This document shows, in pieces, positions 8,735 to 18,207 of a DNA stretch of 64,000 bases. The stretch's first letter is position 1. Each line of letters opens with the position of its first letter. Source of the DNA: Affinundibacterium macrobrachii (GTDB taxonomy: Bacteria > Pseudomonadota > Gammaproteobacteria > Burkholderiales > Burkholderiaceae_D). Position numbers and translations under genes: made by a program. The stretch spans positions 1,049,352-1,113,351 of the forward strand of contig NZ_BMYT01000001.1 in NCBI RefSeq assembly GCF_014652415.1, read 5' to 3'. The notes beneath the pieces were generated by a model. The model worked only from the letters and a program-made list of their open reading frames with translations, was not told the origin of the DNA and made no database searches.

Positions 8735-9622
8735 TTATTTATTTGAGTTAGCTTTGCTCATTGCACCAGACAAAACTACAGAGTGCAAGTCAGCGCCGAA
8801 TGCATTGATGTCTTCCATCGCTGCTTTGTTACGACGCAACAAGTAGTTGTAACCCAATACCGCTGGAACCGCAACACCCAAACCAATCGCAGTCATGATC
8901 AAAGCTGAACCAACTGGGCCCGCAACTTTATCGATAGAAGAGTTACCTGTAGAACCGATCGCTACCAAAGCGTGGTAAATACCCATAACTGTACCGAACA
9001 AACCGATAAATGGTGCCGTAGAACCTACAGTAGCCAAGAATGTCAAACCTTCACCCAAACGGCTTTGTACTTTTTCAACAGAACGTTGGATAGACATAGT
9101 TACCCAAGAATTCAAATCGATTTGTTCTAACAAAGCACCTTCGTGGTGTTCGCTAGCGCTGATACCAGATTCAGCGATAAAGCGGTATGGGCTACCTTCT
9201 TTCAAAGTAGACAAACCAGCAGCAACGTTTGCTGCTTTCCAGAACTTACGAGCTTCTTTAGCTTGTGTGTTCAATTTCGCCAAATCGATAATTTTTGTGA
9301 TCAAAATGTACCAAGTGAACATGGACATGATCAACATGATTGCCAATGTAGCCTGATCAACTAAAGTACCTTCTTTGATCAAATGGGACAAGCTATATTG
9401 ATCAACAACTTCTGGTTTTGGCTCTGCAGCTGGAACAGATGCATCTGCTGCTGGCGCTTCAGCCGCTGCTGGAGCTGCTTCTGCGGAAGCCGCAGTTGCT
9501 TCAGTTGCTGATGCAGCAGAAGCAGTAGTTTCTTGTGCAAATGCTGGTGCGGTTGTCATTGTTGCTGTCAATGCGAACAAAATTGCCGCCAGGAATGTGC
9601 TTACTTTAGCGCGGGTTTTCAT
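8735..9622 (-). CDS. exbB: ExbB/TolQ/MotA-family proton channel protein with signal peptide
   Basis: 295 residues. A signal peptide (cut near AFAQE, about residue 30) leads into an Ala/Pro/Glu-rich periplasmic linker to about residue 75, then three membrane helices with the family motifs around TVGSTAPFIGLFGTVMG and GPVGSALIMTAIGLGVAVPA. Together with ExbD it converts the proton gradient into TonB motion. AAAGGAAG precedes the ATG. The signal-peptide-bearing N-terminal extension is absent from E. coli ExbB but known in other lineages. Second gene of the Ton operon. Confidence 0.94.
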   Translation of the reverse strand: MKTRAKVSTFLAAILFALTATMTTAPAFAQETTASAASATEATAASAEAAPAAAEAPAADASVPAAEPKPEVVDQYSLSHLIKEGTLVDQATLAIMLIMSMFTWYILITKIIDLAKLNTQAKEARKFWKAANVAAGLSTLKEGSPYRFIAESGISASEHHEGALLEQIDLNSWVTMSIQRSVEKVQSRLGEGLTFLATVGSTAPFIGLFGTVMGIYHALVAIGSTGNSSIDKVAGPVGSALIMTAIGLGVAVPAVLGYNYLLRRNKAAMEDINAFGADLHSVVLSGAMSKANSNK

Positions 9623-9714
9623 GTAGATACTTCCTTTAAAAAAAATTTAATACTTACGTTGGTTGTGAGTAAAACGATACTTTTTTATGACTCTTGTTAC
9701 ATGTTGGCTCTGTT

Positions 9715-10383
9715 TTAATCAAGCTTCCAAACGTATTCAACTTGAGTCGTGGTAGCCTGCGGCTTGCCGTCCACTGTTCCAGGTTTATTTTTGCACGACC
9801 CAGACAACAATTGGGCACGCACTGCATTATCTAGCCCCCTGAATCCACTAGATTTTGCGATTACTACATCAGTGACAAGACCATCTGCACCAATAGTAAC
9901 TGTCAAACGTGTAACACCTGTTTCTTCATTGCGCAATGATGCACGAGGATATTCAGGTGTACAACCAGCTTGTTGGAAGTCAACACGACCAGGAATAATC
10001 ACTGGACCTGCTGGTGCTTTTGGCGCTTCCGCTACAGGAGCAGGCGCTTTAGTCAATACGTTACTGTCAGGCTTTACGTTCGATACCGTAGAAATCGCAT
10101 TTGGCGATGGTGCCTGCTGTGCAACCTGAACCTCTGGAGGAGGAATAAATGGTGGCGGTGGCGTCGTCAATTTTGGCGGCGGTGGCGGTGGCGTATCTGG
10201 CGGTGGTGGTGGCGGTGGCGGTGTTTCTTTCACCACAGCTTCCATTGGCTTCTGAATAAACGCAGCTACCTTACTACCTAAGCCGTTCATCAATGCCCAG
10301 CCTAATATAATGTGAAAAACAATTACCAAACCCAAACCAAAAAATTTCTTTCCCGGTTCCTGTTGGCGTCCTGAAAAATCCAT
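9715..10383 (-). CDS. tonB: TonB energy transducer
   Basis: 222 residues in classic order: short cytoplasmic start, one membrane anchor (about residues 15-35), a Pro-rich periplasmic spacer with poly-Pro runs (about 52-85), and the C-terminal TonB domain with YPRASLRNEETG, VTIGADGLV and a final VEYVWKL. It should link the ExbBD motor to outer-membrane receptors. Two Cys in the C-domain (AGCTPEYP and SGSCKNKP) could form a disulfide; I have not seen this noted as general. First gene of the operon; no Fur-box-like palindrome was recognised upstream. Confidence 0.94.
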   Translation of the reverse strand: MDFSGRQQEPGKKFFGLGLVIVFHIILGWALMNGLGSKVAAFIQKPMEAVVKETPPPPPPPPDTPPPPPPKLTTPPPPFIPPPEVQVAQQAPSPNAISTVSNVKPDSNVLTKAPAPVAEAPKAPAGPVIIPGRVDFQQAGCTPEYPRASLRNEETGVTRLTVTIGADGLVTDVVIAKSSGFRGLDNAVRAQLLSGSCKNKPGTVDGKPQATTTQVEYVWKLD

Positions 10384-11453
10384 ACCTACTCCTCCAATAC
10401 CACAACAATTTCAATTAGGTTCAAACGCGCGAAACTTTAGTTTTAAATTAATTTAACCGAGAATCTTGAAATTCAAGAATTAACATCAATCTACACAACA
10501 ATCAGCAATTCGCTTATCAATTAACAACATTGACTCACCGTTTGCGCCCCCATACTTATTTACCTGTGTTAATTAAGCACTTATTAACACATATAAGCAA
10601 GTATTACTATTTACTTACAAATCGTTTAGTCACCTTCAGACGACTGCACTAGCCTAGCAATCATCAAATTCAAATCGTATCTCTCGATACACTGAAAATT
10701 GAAGCGGTTGCTTTGTTTCATTTATCGACGAGAAGTTCCCTCGATAACATTCAACAAAACATTGTTTTTTTAAAATCTTTGCGAAAAACAGCGCTTATTT
10801 TGACACAACTAAAGCAATCAATGGAAGTTGCTTCTATGCTGCTTTGCAACATTAAATTAACTTCAAATCAATCTCTTCTGTCTATGACAACATCTATTTA
10901 AACACAATCAGAAATCATATTCACTAAAAAGTGAATTCATTCTTATTTACAAAAATCCGCCAATATATTTACCATCTTTTCTTGCGGCAACGATTCTAAA
11001 GGGAAATTACCTAAAAGTGTCAAGTAAAACTAAAAAGCAATTAAAACTAAAGCAGTTCTACAACAAATTGCGTTGATGCAAAAAAATGCTTGACCTATTA
11101 CGAGATTACCCTATTAGCTACTTTAACGTCTGTCGATGCGTAAGGCATCAATATTAGTTATTCGACCAATCAAGTTAATATTTGCGGTATCAGTCCCGAA
11201 CAACTACAATTCCGTCCTGTTTATATTTTTTGCGCCTGGATTGAGTCAATTTTTTTCTCCGTTAGAGTCGTCGATTTGTAGCATCCTACCTCTCAACTGA
11301 ATTTGTTCGTCTATTTGACACAGAACAGCTCGTAGAACCAGATTCGTCTTCACCCACGCAAGAATTTCGTCTAAAACCTTAGCGCAAGCATACGTAGTTT
11401 CCTGTCATTCACTATGAAAAAACTACTATCTTACGGTAACACCTGGAGTTGAT
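10384..11453. other. about 1.07 kb gene-free AT-rich region
   Basis: Spacer between divergent tonB and fabI. It is AT-rich and has stops in all frames except a 62-codon stretch (10713-10901) without a ribosome site. No tRNA, known riboswitch or transposon remnant was recognised. The right half carries a promoter-like pair listed separately. The length is unusual for this compact genome. Confidence 0.6.
11090..11117 (+). promoter_or_regulatory. possible sigma-70 promoter, far upstream of fabI
   Basis: TTGACC, 16 bases, then TATTAG. If used, the fabI leader would be about 330 bases. A second TTGACA at 11315-11320 has no good -10 partner. Confidence 0.3.
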
Positions 11454-12236
11454 ATGGCATTTTTGCAAGGCAAAAAAATCCTCATTACTGGTTTATTATC
11501 AAACCGCTCAATTGCTTATGGCATTGCCCAAGCTTGTCACCGCGAAGGTGCGGAACTTGCCTTTACCTATGTTGGTGAGAGATTTAAAGATCGCATCACC
11601 GAATTTGCAAAAGAGTTTAATAGCGAATTGGTGTTCGACTGCGACGTAAGTAGCGATGAACAAATTGCCGCGGTGTTTGCCGATCTGAACAAATCATGGG
11701 AAAAATTAGATGGCGTGGTACATGCAATTGGATTCGCGCCTCGTGAAGCGATTGCTGGAGATTTTTTAGATGGTTTCTCACGCGAAGCCTTCCGCATTGC
11801 TCATGACATCTCTGCTTATAGCTTCCCTGCTTTAGCGAAAGCGGCATTACCAATGATGAACGAAAATTCATCCTTGCTGACGCTTTCTTACTTAGGTGCG
11901 ATCCGTGCAATTCCCTACTACAACACGATGGGTTTAGCAAAAGCTTCTCTCGAAGCAAGCGTGCGTTACTTGGCTGAAAACTTAGGCAAAAAAGGCATAC
12001 GCGTAAATGGTATCTCTGCTGGACCGATCAAAACTTTGGCAGCAAGTGGCATTAAAGACTTCAGCACACTACTCGGGTTTGTCGCTGAACACGCACCATT
12101 GCGTCGTAATGTCACGATCGAAGAAGTCGGCAACACTGCCGCGTTCTTATTATCTCCACTAGCGAGTGGTATTACAGGCGAGATTACTTATGTCGATGGC
12201 GGTTTCTCGCACGTAATGGGTTTAACACCTGATTAA
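11454..12236 (+). CDS. fabI: enoyl-[acyl-carrier-protein] reductase (NADH)
   Basis: 260 residues, family length. It catalyses the last step of each fatty-acid elongation cycle, reducing trans-2-enoyl-ACP with NADH. The Rossmann start [17 protein letters not shown] fits FabI rather than FabG. Catalytic residues align exactly with the E. coli numbering: Y146, Y156 and K163 (YYNTMGLAK), with [13 protein letters not shown] following. G93 (AIGFAP), where triclosan-resistance changes are known in E. coli, is the sensitive form. CTGGAG sits six bases before the ATG. Monocistronic, with a hairpin terminator downstream. Confidence 0.97.
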   Translation: MAFLQGKKILITGLLSNRSIAYGIAQACHREGAELAFTYVGERFKDRITEFAKEFNSELVFDCDVSSDEQIAAVFADLNKSWEKLDGVVHAIGFAPREAIAGDFLDGFSREAFRIAHDISAYSFPALAKAALPMMNENSSLLTLSYLGAIRAIPYYNTMGLAKASLEASVRYLAENLGKKGIRVNGISAGPIKTLAASGIKDFSTLLGFVAEHAPLRRNVTIEEVGNTAAFLLSPLASGITGEITYVDGGFSHVMGLTPD

Positions 12237-12959
12237 TTTCGATTTTTGTTGGGCTAAAATTAGCCCAATATTTGTTGATGTTTGATTAGCTGAAAGTTTG
12301 GTGGCGATACAATTGCCTCACCTACTTTCAGCTTTTTATTTATGTGCTCGTGTTTTCGAAACAAAATGCTTTTTACTCATCACCTAATACTCCACACTTA
12401 ACAAAAGCGCGCTTCCTCTTTCTAATAGATCCTCCTTTATTGCAAACATACAAGGCAACTAAAAATCTGTATTAGAAACACACTTATCACAGCCAACAAA
12501 ATAATCCGTTTGATCCTATAAAAATCACGTTGTACTTCTAACGACTCCCAAAATACTGCTGCGCTATCACCAGACGGTGAGCCATGAATATACTATCTGC
12601 GCCACTAAGCTATTTAAACTAAATCAAGTTTTAGATGCGTTAATTCTGATTATGCTGTATAGTCTCGTTTTTTTGCAGTGCAATATTAATTTTGCGTTGC
12701 GACTAAAGTAACAGGTAGCATCGTAGCCCTTGCGTATCGTGATTGAGTGATACTGCAATGTAAAGCCCTCCCGCCCTGTATGTCTGGTTTCACACATAGA
12801 CATCGTCCCGGCGCAAAGCTTTTGTGCCGAAATTTCATCGCATTCCCTATTTGTACCGTTTTCGGTATCGGTTTTCTTTGTTCATTTCGATTGGTTGACG
12901 CTGCTTTTTTGCGCGCTTGGCAAATGCCATGCGCAGATTAATAACGGAAGAAGAACACA
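12237..12959. other. about 720-base region with fabI terminators and a long rhlE leader
   Basis: The left end holds a perfect 9-bp inverted repeat (TTGGGCTAA...TTAGCCCAA, 12249-12268) and then the fabI terminator. The right end is a probable untranslated leader of the helicase gene with at least two hairpins: ATGTCT/AGACAT (12780-12803) and GGCGCAAA/TTTGTGCC (12810-12828, one G-U pair). TATAGT at about 12657 could be a -10. A 64-codon open frame inside the leader has no ribosome site. Confidence 0.5.
12288..12338 (+). terminator. terminator downstream of fabI
   Basis: AGCTGAAAGT pairs with ACTTTCAGCT; the loop contains a secondary GGTG...CACC pairing. T-rich sequence follows (TTTTATTTAT). 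Confidence 0.8.
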
Positions 12960-14387
12960 ATGACTTTTGAAACACTAGGCCTCCACACGTCCATCCTGCG
13001 CGCTATTGCTGATACTGGCTACACTACGCCAACAGCAGTACAACAACAAGCAGTACCTGCTGCAATCGCAGGTCGTGACTTATTGGTATCCTCACAAACT
13101 GGCTCGGGCAAAACTGCCGCCTTCATGCTGCCAGCATTACACAAATTTGCAGCAGCATCAGAGAATCTAAATGTTGTTAACGGCAAAACCCCAAACCAAG
13201 AACGTCAATCCGCACGTTCGCGTGGTGAGCGCCCACGTTTTCAAGCAGCAAAACCAAAAATGTTGGTACTGACACCAACACGCGAATTAGCTTTACAAGT
13301 AACCACCGCGACAGATAAATACAGCGCATATTCTCGTCGCGTAAAAGCGGTGTCAATTTTGGGTGGTATGCCATATCCAAAGCAGATGCAATTATTGTCC
13401 CGCAATCCGGAAATCTTAGTTGCTACTCCAGGTCGCTTAATTGACCACATGGAATCGGGCAAAATTGACTTCTCAGAATTAGAAATCTTGGTATTGGATG
13501 AAGCTGATCGTATGCTCGATATGGGCTTTATCGAAGACATCGAAAAAATTGTCGCAGCGACACCTGAAAGTCGTCAAACAATGTTGTTCTCTGCGACATT
13601 AGATGGCGTGGTTGGTAGTATGGCTCGTCGTATCACTAAAGATCCTTTGGTTATTCAAATTGCTGGCTCTGCTACTAAACACGAAAACATTCAACAAAAG
13701 GTTCACTTCGTTGATGACTTATCACACAAAAACCGTTTGTTAGATCATTTATTGCGTGATCAATCTTTGGATCAGGCCGTCGTATTTACCGCTACGAAAC
13801 GCGATGCGGATACGATTGCAGATCGTTTGAATATCGCAGGCTTCGCAGCAGCAGCTTTGCATGGCGATATGCATCAAGGTGCACGTAACCGTACTTTAGA
13901 TTCTCTGCGTCGCGGTCAGGTACGCGTATTGGTAGCAACGGATGTTGCTGCACGTGGCATCGACGTACCGGGCATCACTCACGTATTTAATTACGATTTA
14001 CCAAAGTTCCCAGAAGATTATGTTCACCGTATCGGTCGTACTGGTCGTGCTGGACGTAAGGGTCTCGCAGTTTCCTTGGTAAACCATGCGGAAAGCATCA
14101 ACGTAAAACGTATCGAGCGTTTTACTAAGCAATTAATTCCTGTTGATGTGATCGAAGGTTTTGAGCCTAAGAAAAGCGCAATGGCAGCACGCTCACCAGC
14201 GCGCAAGCCAAGTGGCTGGAAACCAGGCGACAAGCGCTCCACTGGCAATAACTTCGGTAATAGTAAGCCAGGTCAACGCAGCTTCTCCAAGCCAAATGCA
14301 GCCCCACGCAGTGAAGGCGGCGGATTTGGTGGCGGTGCTAAATCACGATTTGGCGACGCTAGCCGTCGTTCATTTAGCGACCGTTAA
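12960..14387 (+). CDS. rhlE: DEAD-box ATP-dependent RNA helicase, RhlE-like
   Basis: 475 residues. All helicase motifs are present: Q motif near PTAVQQQAVP, Walker A SQTGSGKT, PTRELA, TPGRL, LDEADRMLDMGF, FSAT, and motif VI HRIGRTGRAGR. After about residue 385 comes a basic, Gly/Ser/Arg-rich tail (KPGQRSFSK, GGGFGGGAKSRFG) likely to bind RNA. It should unwind short RNA duplexes in ribosome assembly or mRNA turnover. GGAAGAAG precedes the ATG. The long structured leader suggests post-transcriptional, perhaps cold-responsive, control, which is inference. Confidence 0.92.
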   Translation: MTFETLGLHTSILRAIADTGYTTPTAVQQQAVPAAIAGRDLLVSSQTGSGKTAAFMLPALHKFAAASENLNVVNGKTPNQERQSARSRGERPRFQAAKPKMLVLTPTRELALQVTTATDKYSAYSRRVKAVSILGGMPYPKQMQLLSRNPEILVATPGRLIDHMESGKIDFSELEILVLDEADRMLDMGFIEDIEKIVAATPESRQTMLFSATLDGVVGSMARRITKDPLVIQIAGSATKHENIQQKVHFVDDLSHKNRLLDHLLRDQSLDQAVVFTATKRDADTIADRLNIAGFAAAALHGDMHQGARNRTLDSLRRGQVRVLVATDVAARGIDVPGITHVFNYDLPKFPEDYVHRIGRTGRAGRKGLAVSLVNHAESINVKRIERFTKQLIPVDVIEGFEPKKSAMAARSPARKPSGWKPGDKRSTGNNFGNSKPGQRSFSKPNAAPRSEGGGFGGGAKSRFGDASRRSFSDR

Positions 14388-14430
14388 TCGAGCCTAAGCA
14401 ATAAAGCAAAAAGTACACAGCAAAAGAATA

Positions 14431-14460
14431 AGGCGATCCACAGTTGGATCGCCTTTTTTA
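14431..14460 (+). terminator. terminator of the rhlE-like gene
   Basis: GGCGATCCA pairs with TGGATCGCC around CAGT, followed by seven T. Confidence 0.93.
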
Positions 14461-14612
14461 TTTACAAAATCAACTGCATCAACCACTATAAAAATCAAAA
14501 AAATCCTATCTTGGACTTTCACTAAATCGACATGCGATTTTCTCGCGCGATAGCGACACAGTATTCTATAATCGTTTATCCATAATCTCATTTCACGAAA
14601 AGTTCCAGAAAC

Positions 14613-15674
14613 ATGACAGATCCCAAGGAGTCCAATAACACGCCTTTTCGACTAACATCGTTTTCGCATGGAGGCGGATGTGGATGCAAGATTGCTCCAG
14701 GTGTTTTGGCTGAAATTCTTAAGAAATCAACAGGTTTCCCTGTACCACAAGCGCTCATGGTAGGTATAGAAACTTCTGATGACGCTGCGGTCTACCGTCT
14801 GAATGAAGAACAAGCATTAATCGCGACGACCGATTTTTTTATGCCGATTGTTGACGATCCTTATGACTTTGGTCGTATCGCAGCGACAAATGCAATCTCT
14901 GACGTCTATGCAATGGGCGGTACACCTATCATGGCGTTAGCTCTAGTAGGAATGCCAATTAATCAAATCCCGCTAGATGTAATCGGCCAAATCATTGAAG
15001 GTGGCGAAAGCATTTGTCGCGAGGCCGGCATTCCAATCGCGGGCGGCCATAGTATTGACTCAGTAGAACCGATTTATGGTTTAGTGGTGATGGGGCTCAT
15101 CCATCCATCAAAAGTCAAACGTAATTCCGACGCGCAAATTGGTGACCAATTAATTCTGAGCAAGCCTTTAGGTGTAGGCATACTCTCAGCAGCCTTAAAA
15201 AAACAGCGATTAGACGCTGCAGGATATGCCAGCATGATTGCCAACACAACAAAGCTCAATAAGCCAGGTCAATTATTGGCACAACTGGAAGGCGTGCATG
15301 CGATGACCGATGTGACTGGATTTGGGCTACTCGGACACCTGCTAGAAATATGCAGAGGAGCACGAATCTCTGCCACAATCAACGCATCCAACATTCCTGT
15401 ATTGCCACAAGTCCAAACACTCGCAGCTGCGGGTTGCGTCACTGGTGCTTCTGCTAGAAATTTCGCCGCGTACGGACATGATGTCATACTCAACTCAACC
15501 GACAGCGTCACCCATGCTTTACTCACTGACCCGCAAACATCAGGTGGGTTACTGATCGCTTGTGCCAAGGAATCGGTCGACGAAGTTTTGGCGCTATTAC
15601 ATAGCAATCATTTTGCTGAAGCCACCGTGATTGGCGAAATGATTGAAGGGCCAGCGCAAATCCACGTTCAATAA
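14613..15674 (+). CDS. selD: selenide, water dikinase (selenophosphate synthetase)
   Basis: 353 residues. SelD makes selenophosphate from selenide and ATP for selenocysteine or 2-selenouridine synthesis. The N-terminal catalytic motif HGGGCGCK supplies C23 and K26, matching C17 and K20 of E. coli; the site residue is Cys, encoded by TGT, not selenocysteine. Further conserved blocks are ATTDFFMPIVDDPYDFG, AGGHSIDS and DVTGFGLLGH. TATAAT occurs about 40 bases upstream without a good -35. No selA, selB or selU is nearby, so the consumer pathway is not visible here. Confidence 0.96.
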   Translation: MTDPKESNNTPFRLTSFSHGGGCGCKIAPGVLAEILKKSTGFPVPQALMVGIETSDDAAVYRLNEEQALIATTDFFMPIVDDPYDFGRIAATNAISDVYAMGGTPIMALALVGMPINQIPLDVIGQIIEGGESICREAGIPIAGGHSIDSVEPIYGLVVMGLIHPSKVKRNSDAQIGDQLILSKPLGVGILSAALKKQRLDAAGYASMIANTTKLNKPGQLLAQLEGVHAMTDVTGFGLLGHLLEICRGARISATINASNIPVLPQVQTLAAAGCVTGASARNFAAYGHDVILNSTDSVTHALLTDPQTSGGLLIACAKESVDEVLALLHSNHFAEATVIGEMIEGPAQIHVQ

Positions 15675-15734
15675 ACCGGTAGCATAGCTTTCAATCGCCA
15701 ATTAAACTCATTTCAAACTTTTTATATACTCATC

Positions 15735-16670
15735 ATGAATCAACTCGAACAACTCAAAAAATTCACTACCGTAGTCGCAGATACCGGTGACTTCCAGTCG
15801 ATGCAAGCTTATACACCGCGTGATGCGACAACTAACCCTTCCTTGATTTTAAAAGCTGTTCAAAAGCCAGAATATCAGCCTCTATTGGCAGATGCTGTTG
15901 CACGTAACACAGGCAAATCGACGGACGAAATCATCGATCAATTATTAATTAGCTTTGGTTTAAAGATTCTAGAAATCGTCCCTGGTCGCGTATCGACAGA
16001 AACCGATGCACGTCTATCATTTGATACTGAAGCGACTGTTGCCAAAGGACGTCAATTGATCGCGCTGTACGAGGCTGCTGGCATTCCACGCGAACGTGTA
16101 TTGATCAAAATTGCCTCCACTTGGGAAGGCATACGCGCAGCAGAAATTCTTGAAAAAGAAGGCATACGTTGCAATATGACTTTATTGTTCTGCTTAGCGC
16201 AAGCAGCGGCCTGTGCAGAGGCAGGAGCACAATTAATTTCACCTTTCGTTGGACGTATTTATGATTGGTTCAAAAAGCAAACTGGCCAAGAAATTTATGG
16301 CGCTGATGATCCTGGCGTTTTGTCCGTTAAACGTATCTACAATTACTACCGCAAGTTCGGCTACAAAACAGAAATTATGGGCGCAAGTTTTAGAAATACG
16401 TCGCAGATTTTAGAATTAGCTGGTTGCGATCTACTCACTATTAGCCCCGATTTATTACAAAAACTGAGCGACTCCGAATCAAGCGTTTCATTAAAGTTAA
16501 ATCCAGAAACAGCATCTGCATCCGACCTTGAAAAAATTGAACTCGACGAAAAAACCTTCCGCTTCATGTTGAATGAAGATGCAATGGCAAGCGAGAAGCT
16601 ATCAGAGGGCATACGCCTGTTCTGCGCCGATACAGTTAAACTCGAAGCATTAATAGCTAGTATGCGTTAA
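15735..16670 (+). CDS. tal: transaldolase
   Basis: 311 residues, TalB-type length. It moves dihydroxyacetone units between sugar phosphates in the non-oxidative pentose phosphate pathway, in the cytoplasm. Visible motifs are DATTNPSL near residue 30, the Schiff-base lysine in RVLIKIAST (K125, equal to K132 in E. coli), CNMTLLF, and the [10 protein letters not shown] block. It follows selD by 60 bases on the same strand without a terminator between, so co-transcription is possible although no functional link is obvious. Confidence 0.96.
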   Translation: MNQLEQLKKFTTVVADTGDFQSMQAYTPRDATTNPSLILKAVQKPEYQPLLADAVARNTGKSTDEIIDQLLISFGLKILEIVPGRVSTETDARLSFDTEATVAKGRQLIALYEAAGIPRERVLIKIASTWEGIRAAEILEKEGIRCNMTLLFCLAQAAACAEAGAQLISPFVGRIYDWFKKQTGQEIYGADDPGVLSVKRIYNYYRKFGYKTEIMGASFRNTSQILELAGCDLLTISPDLLQKLSDSESSVSLKLNPETASASDLEKIELDEKTFRFMLNEDAMASEKLSEGIRLFCADTVKLEALIASMR

Positions 16671-16801
16671 TCATTCGTTGCTTTGCTTTGCTAGCTTGCT
16701 GAATTTTGCTAAACACGTGGCTCTGTTTAGTAAAATTCAGCCGATTACCTGCGAAACTCACTTTCCAGTTCATCACACTCTTGAAATAAAGTCGATTGTC
16801 T

Positions 16802-17236
16802 ATGGAAAAAATTCACGGCGAGTGGGAAATCAGCGTTATTCGACAAGTCATTATACGCAGTAGCGCGGGGGTGTTTAATGCGGAAGGTACACTCGCAGCG
16901 TTCAAAGAGTATCGTGATAAGGCCCCAATATCTGCGCCTTGGGCGGGATTGACCAATGCAGTCAATTGGGAAATGTCGAATGCGACTAGCTTGCAACGTA
17001 TCGCTAAGATGCGCGAGTGGGCTTTCTCGAATAATTGCAAAGCCTTAGCGATCGTCATGCCTAGCAAGTTAAAGAAGCAGATCTATCGTACACAAACCGA
17101 CGACTTCGAAGATGAGCGAATTGCGTATTTCTCGGATCTCGAACAAGCTTGTGCATGGCTTACAGCACAAGGATTTGAGATTTCGCCTGAGGAATATCCA
17201 CATCACGATTTTATCGCCAGGACCCAACTACTTTAA
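16802..17236 (+). CDS. small protein of unknown function, paralogue A
   Basis: About 144 residues, no signal peptide or membrane segment. I do not recognise a named family with certainty. The C-terminal pattern AYFSDLEQACAWL recalls SpoIIAA-like STAS/SEC14-type proteins, and the alternating strand/helix pattern fits. A clear paralogue lies on the minus strand near 39 kb: both share KIHGEW, AGVFN, PWA.L.N..NW.MS, YF..LE.A.AWL and P..YPH.DFI.RT. The ATG used replaces an upstream TTG six bases earlier. Function unknown; possibly regulatory or ligand-binding. Confidence 0.75.
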   Translation: MEKIHGEWEISVIRQVIIRSSAGVFNAEGTLAAFKEYRDKAPISAPWAGLTNAVNWEMSNATSLQRIAKMREWAFSNNCKALAIVMPSKLKKQIYRTQTDDFEDERIAYFSDLEQACAWLTAQGFEISPEEYPHHDFIARTQLL

Positions 17237-17310
17237 GCGCAGACCGCAAGCTTATGCGTCCTCATATACGCCCCTGCTCCACCGTATCGCTTAATTTAAT
17301 TTAATTTGAG

Positions 17311-17793
17311 TCAGTTTGATTCAAAGTGTTTTAGCATCTTATTCAAAAAATTCTGCGCCTCAGAATCTCCTTCCTTTGGTGCCCACGAGGCACGTTCAGA
17401 ATCTGTAATAGCAGTGTACGGACCAGCCTTCGCTTCAAAGAAAACCGACCCAGTAGTGAGTGCAACCATGCTGTGAAATACACCTGTAGGAATATGAATT
17501 CCAAAATTTTCAGTTGCTGCTGCCAACACCACACTCTGCTGTACATTGCCATCGGCATCAAACAACAACACACCAATACGCCCCGCGACTACCACGAGTG
17601 TTTCATCTTTTTCTGGAGATAAATGGCAATGCGGCTGCACATAGGTGCCCGGCTCTAGTGCATTGAGCAGTCGATGGCAACTAGATTCATTGCTCGCATG
17701 GAAATTGAAGTTTTTACGTAGTCGTGTATTTTGCTTTGCTTGCTCGGATAAGTCTCGCAAAGACTGTTGATTTAAGATGTGTACTTGGTTCAT
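17311..17793 (-). CDS. WbuC-type cupin metalloprotein
   Basis: 160 residues. A cupin barrel is visible with the metal-site pattern QPHCHLSPEKDETLVVVAG (His, His and Glu ligands) and a later HIPTGVFHSMV strand supplying the third His. The N-terminal FNFHASNESSCHRLLNAL segment is typical of WbuC, found in O-antigen clusters and elsewhere. The biochemical role is not established; a sugar-nucleotide or lipopolysaccharide link is only by family association. It lies 49 bases downstream of the MazG-like gene on the same strand, perhaps co-transcribed. Confidence 0.85.
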   Translation of the reverse strand: MNQVHILNQQSLRDLSEQAKQNTRLRKNFNFHASNESSCHRLLNALEPGTYVQPHCHLSPEKDETLVVVAGRIGVLLFDADGNVQQSVVLAAATENFGIHIPTGVFHSMVALTTGSVFFEAKAGPYTAITDSERASWAPKEGDSEAQNFLNKMLKHFESN

Positions 17794-17841
17794 GGTGAAG
17801 CTCGATCGCTAAGGTGTATTTGGTTGGTTTATCGCGGAGGC

Positions 17842-18207
17842 CTACTTCAAATTGGTATATTTTTGAGCGCTTCCACGCGCCAATGGCACGGGATACTTTT
17901 GCGCATTCAATTGTATTTTTTCATGTGCAGCAGCAAGCAAATCAATGTCCAGCCTATCGGCCAACATAACAAGATAATTCAGGACATCTGCCATCTCATG
18001 TTGGATCGCAGTGCGCGTTTGCGCATCGAGTTCTTCTGGTTCACCCGACTTCAACCATTGAAATGGTTCTAACAATTCTGCCGCCTCTACGATCAGAGCA
18101 CTCGCTAGATTTTTAGGTGTATGAAACTGTTGCCACTCACGCTCGGCAACAAAATTGCGTAATTGATCACGTAGCTGATTTAAATTTTGATTCTTTTCCA
18201 ACATCAT
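17842..18207 (-). CDS. MazG-like nucleotide pyrophosphohydrolase (dCTPase/RS21-C6 type)
   Basis: 121 residues, the size of the single-domain all-alpha MazG-like group. Metal-binding acidic motifs are visible: EAAELLE (about 40-46) and EMADVLNYL (about 69-77). Members hydrolyse non-canonical or excess (d)NTPs to monophosphate and pyrophosphate as housecleaning. Two ATG codons stand in tandem at the start, and either may be used. Terminates just before the cupin gene. Confidence 0.88.
   Translation of the reverse strand: MMLEKNQNLNQLRDQLRNFVAEREWQQFHTPKNLASALIVEAAELLEPFQWLKSGEPEELDAQTRTAIQHEMADVLNYLVMLADRLDIDLLAAAHEKIQLNAQKYPVPLARGSAQKYTNLK

Noticed and set aside
9715-10383. Fur box upstream of tonB
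   Set aside because: No 19-bp GATAATGATAATCATTATC-like dyad near the start.
10713-10901. 62-codon open frame in the tonB-fabI spacer
   Set aside because: No ribosome site, AT-driven composition, no recognisable domain; likely chance.
12747-12941. 64-codon open frame in the rhlE leader
   Set aside because: Overlaps hairpins of a likely untranslated leader; no ribosome site and composition unlike a protein.
14613-15674. SelD as a selenoprotein
   Set aside because: The catalytic position is encoded by a Cys codon (TGT) and the reading frame has no internal TGA.
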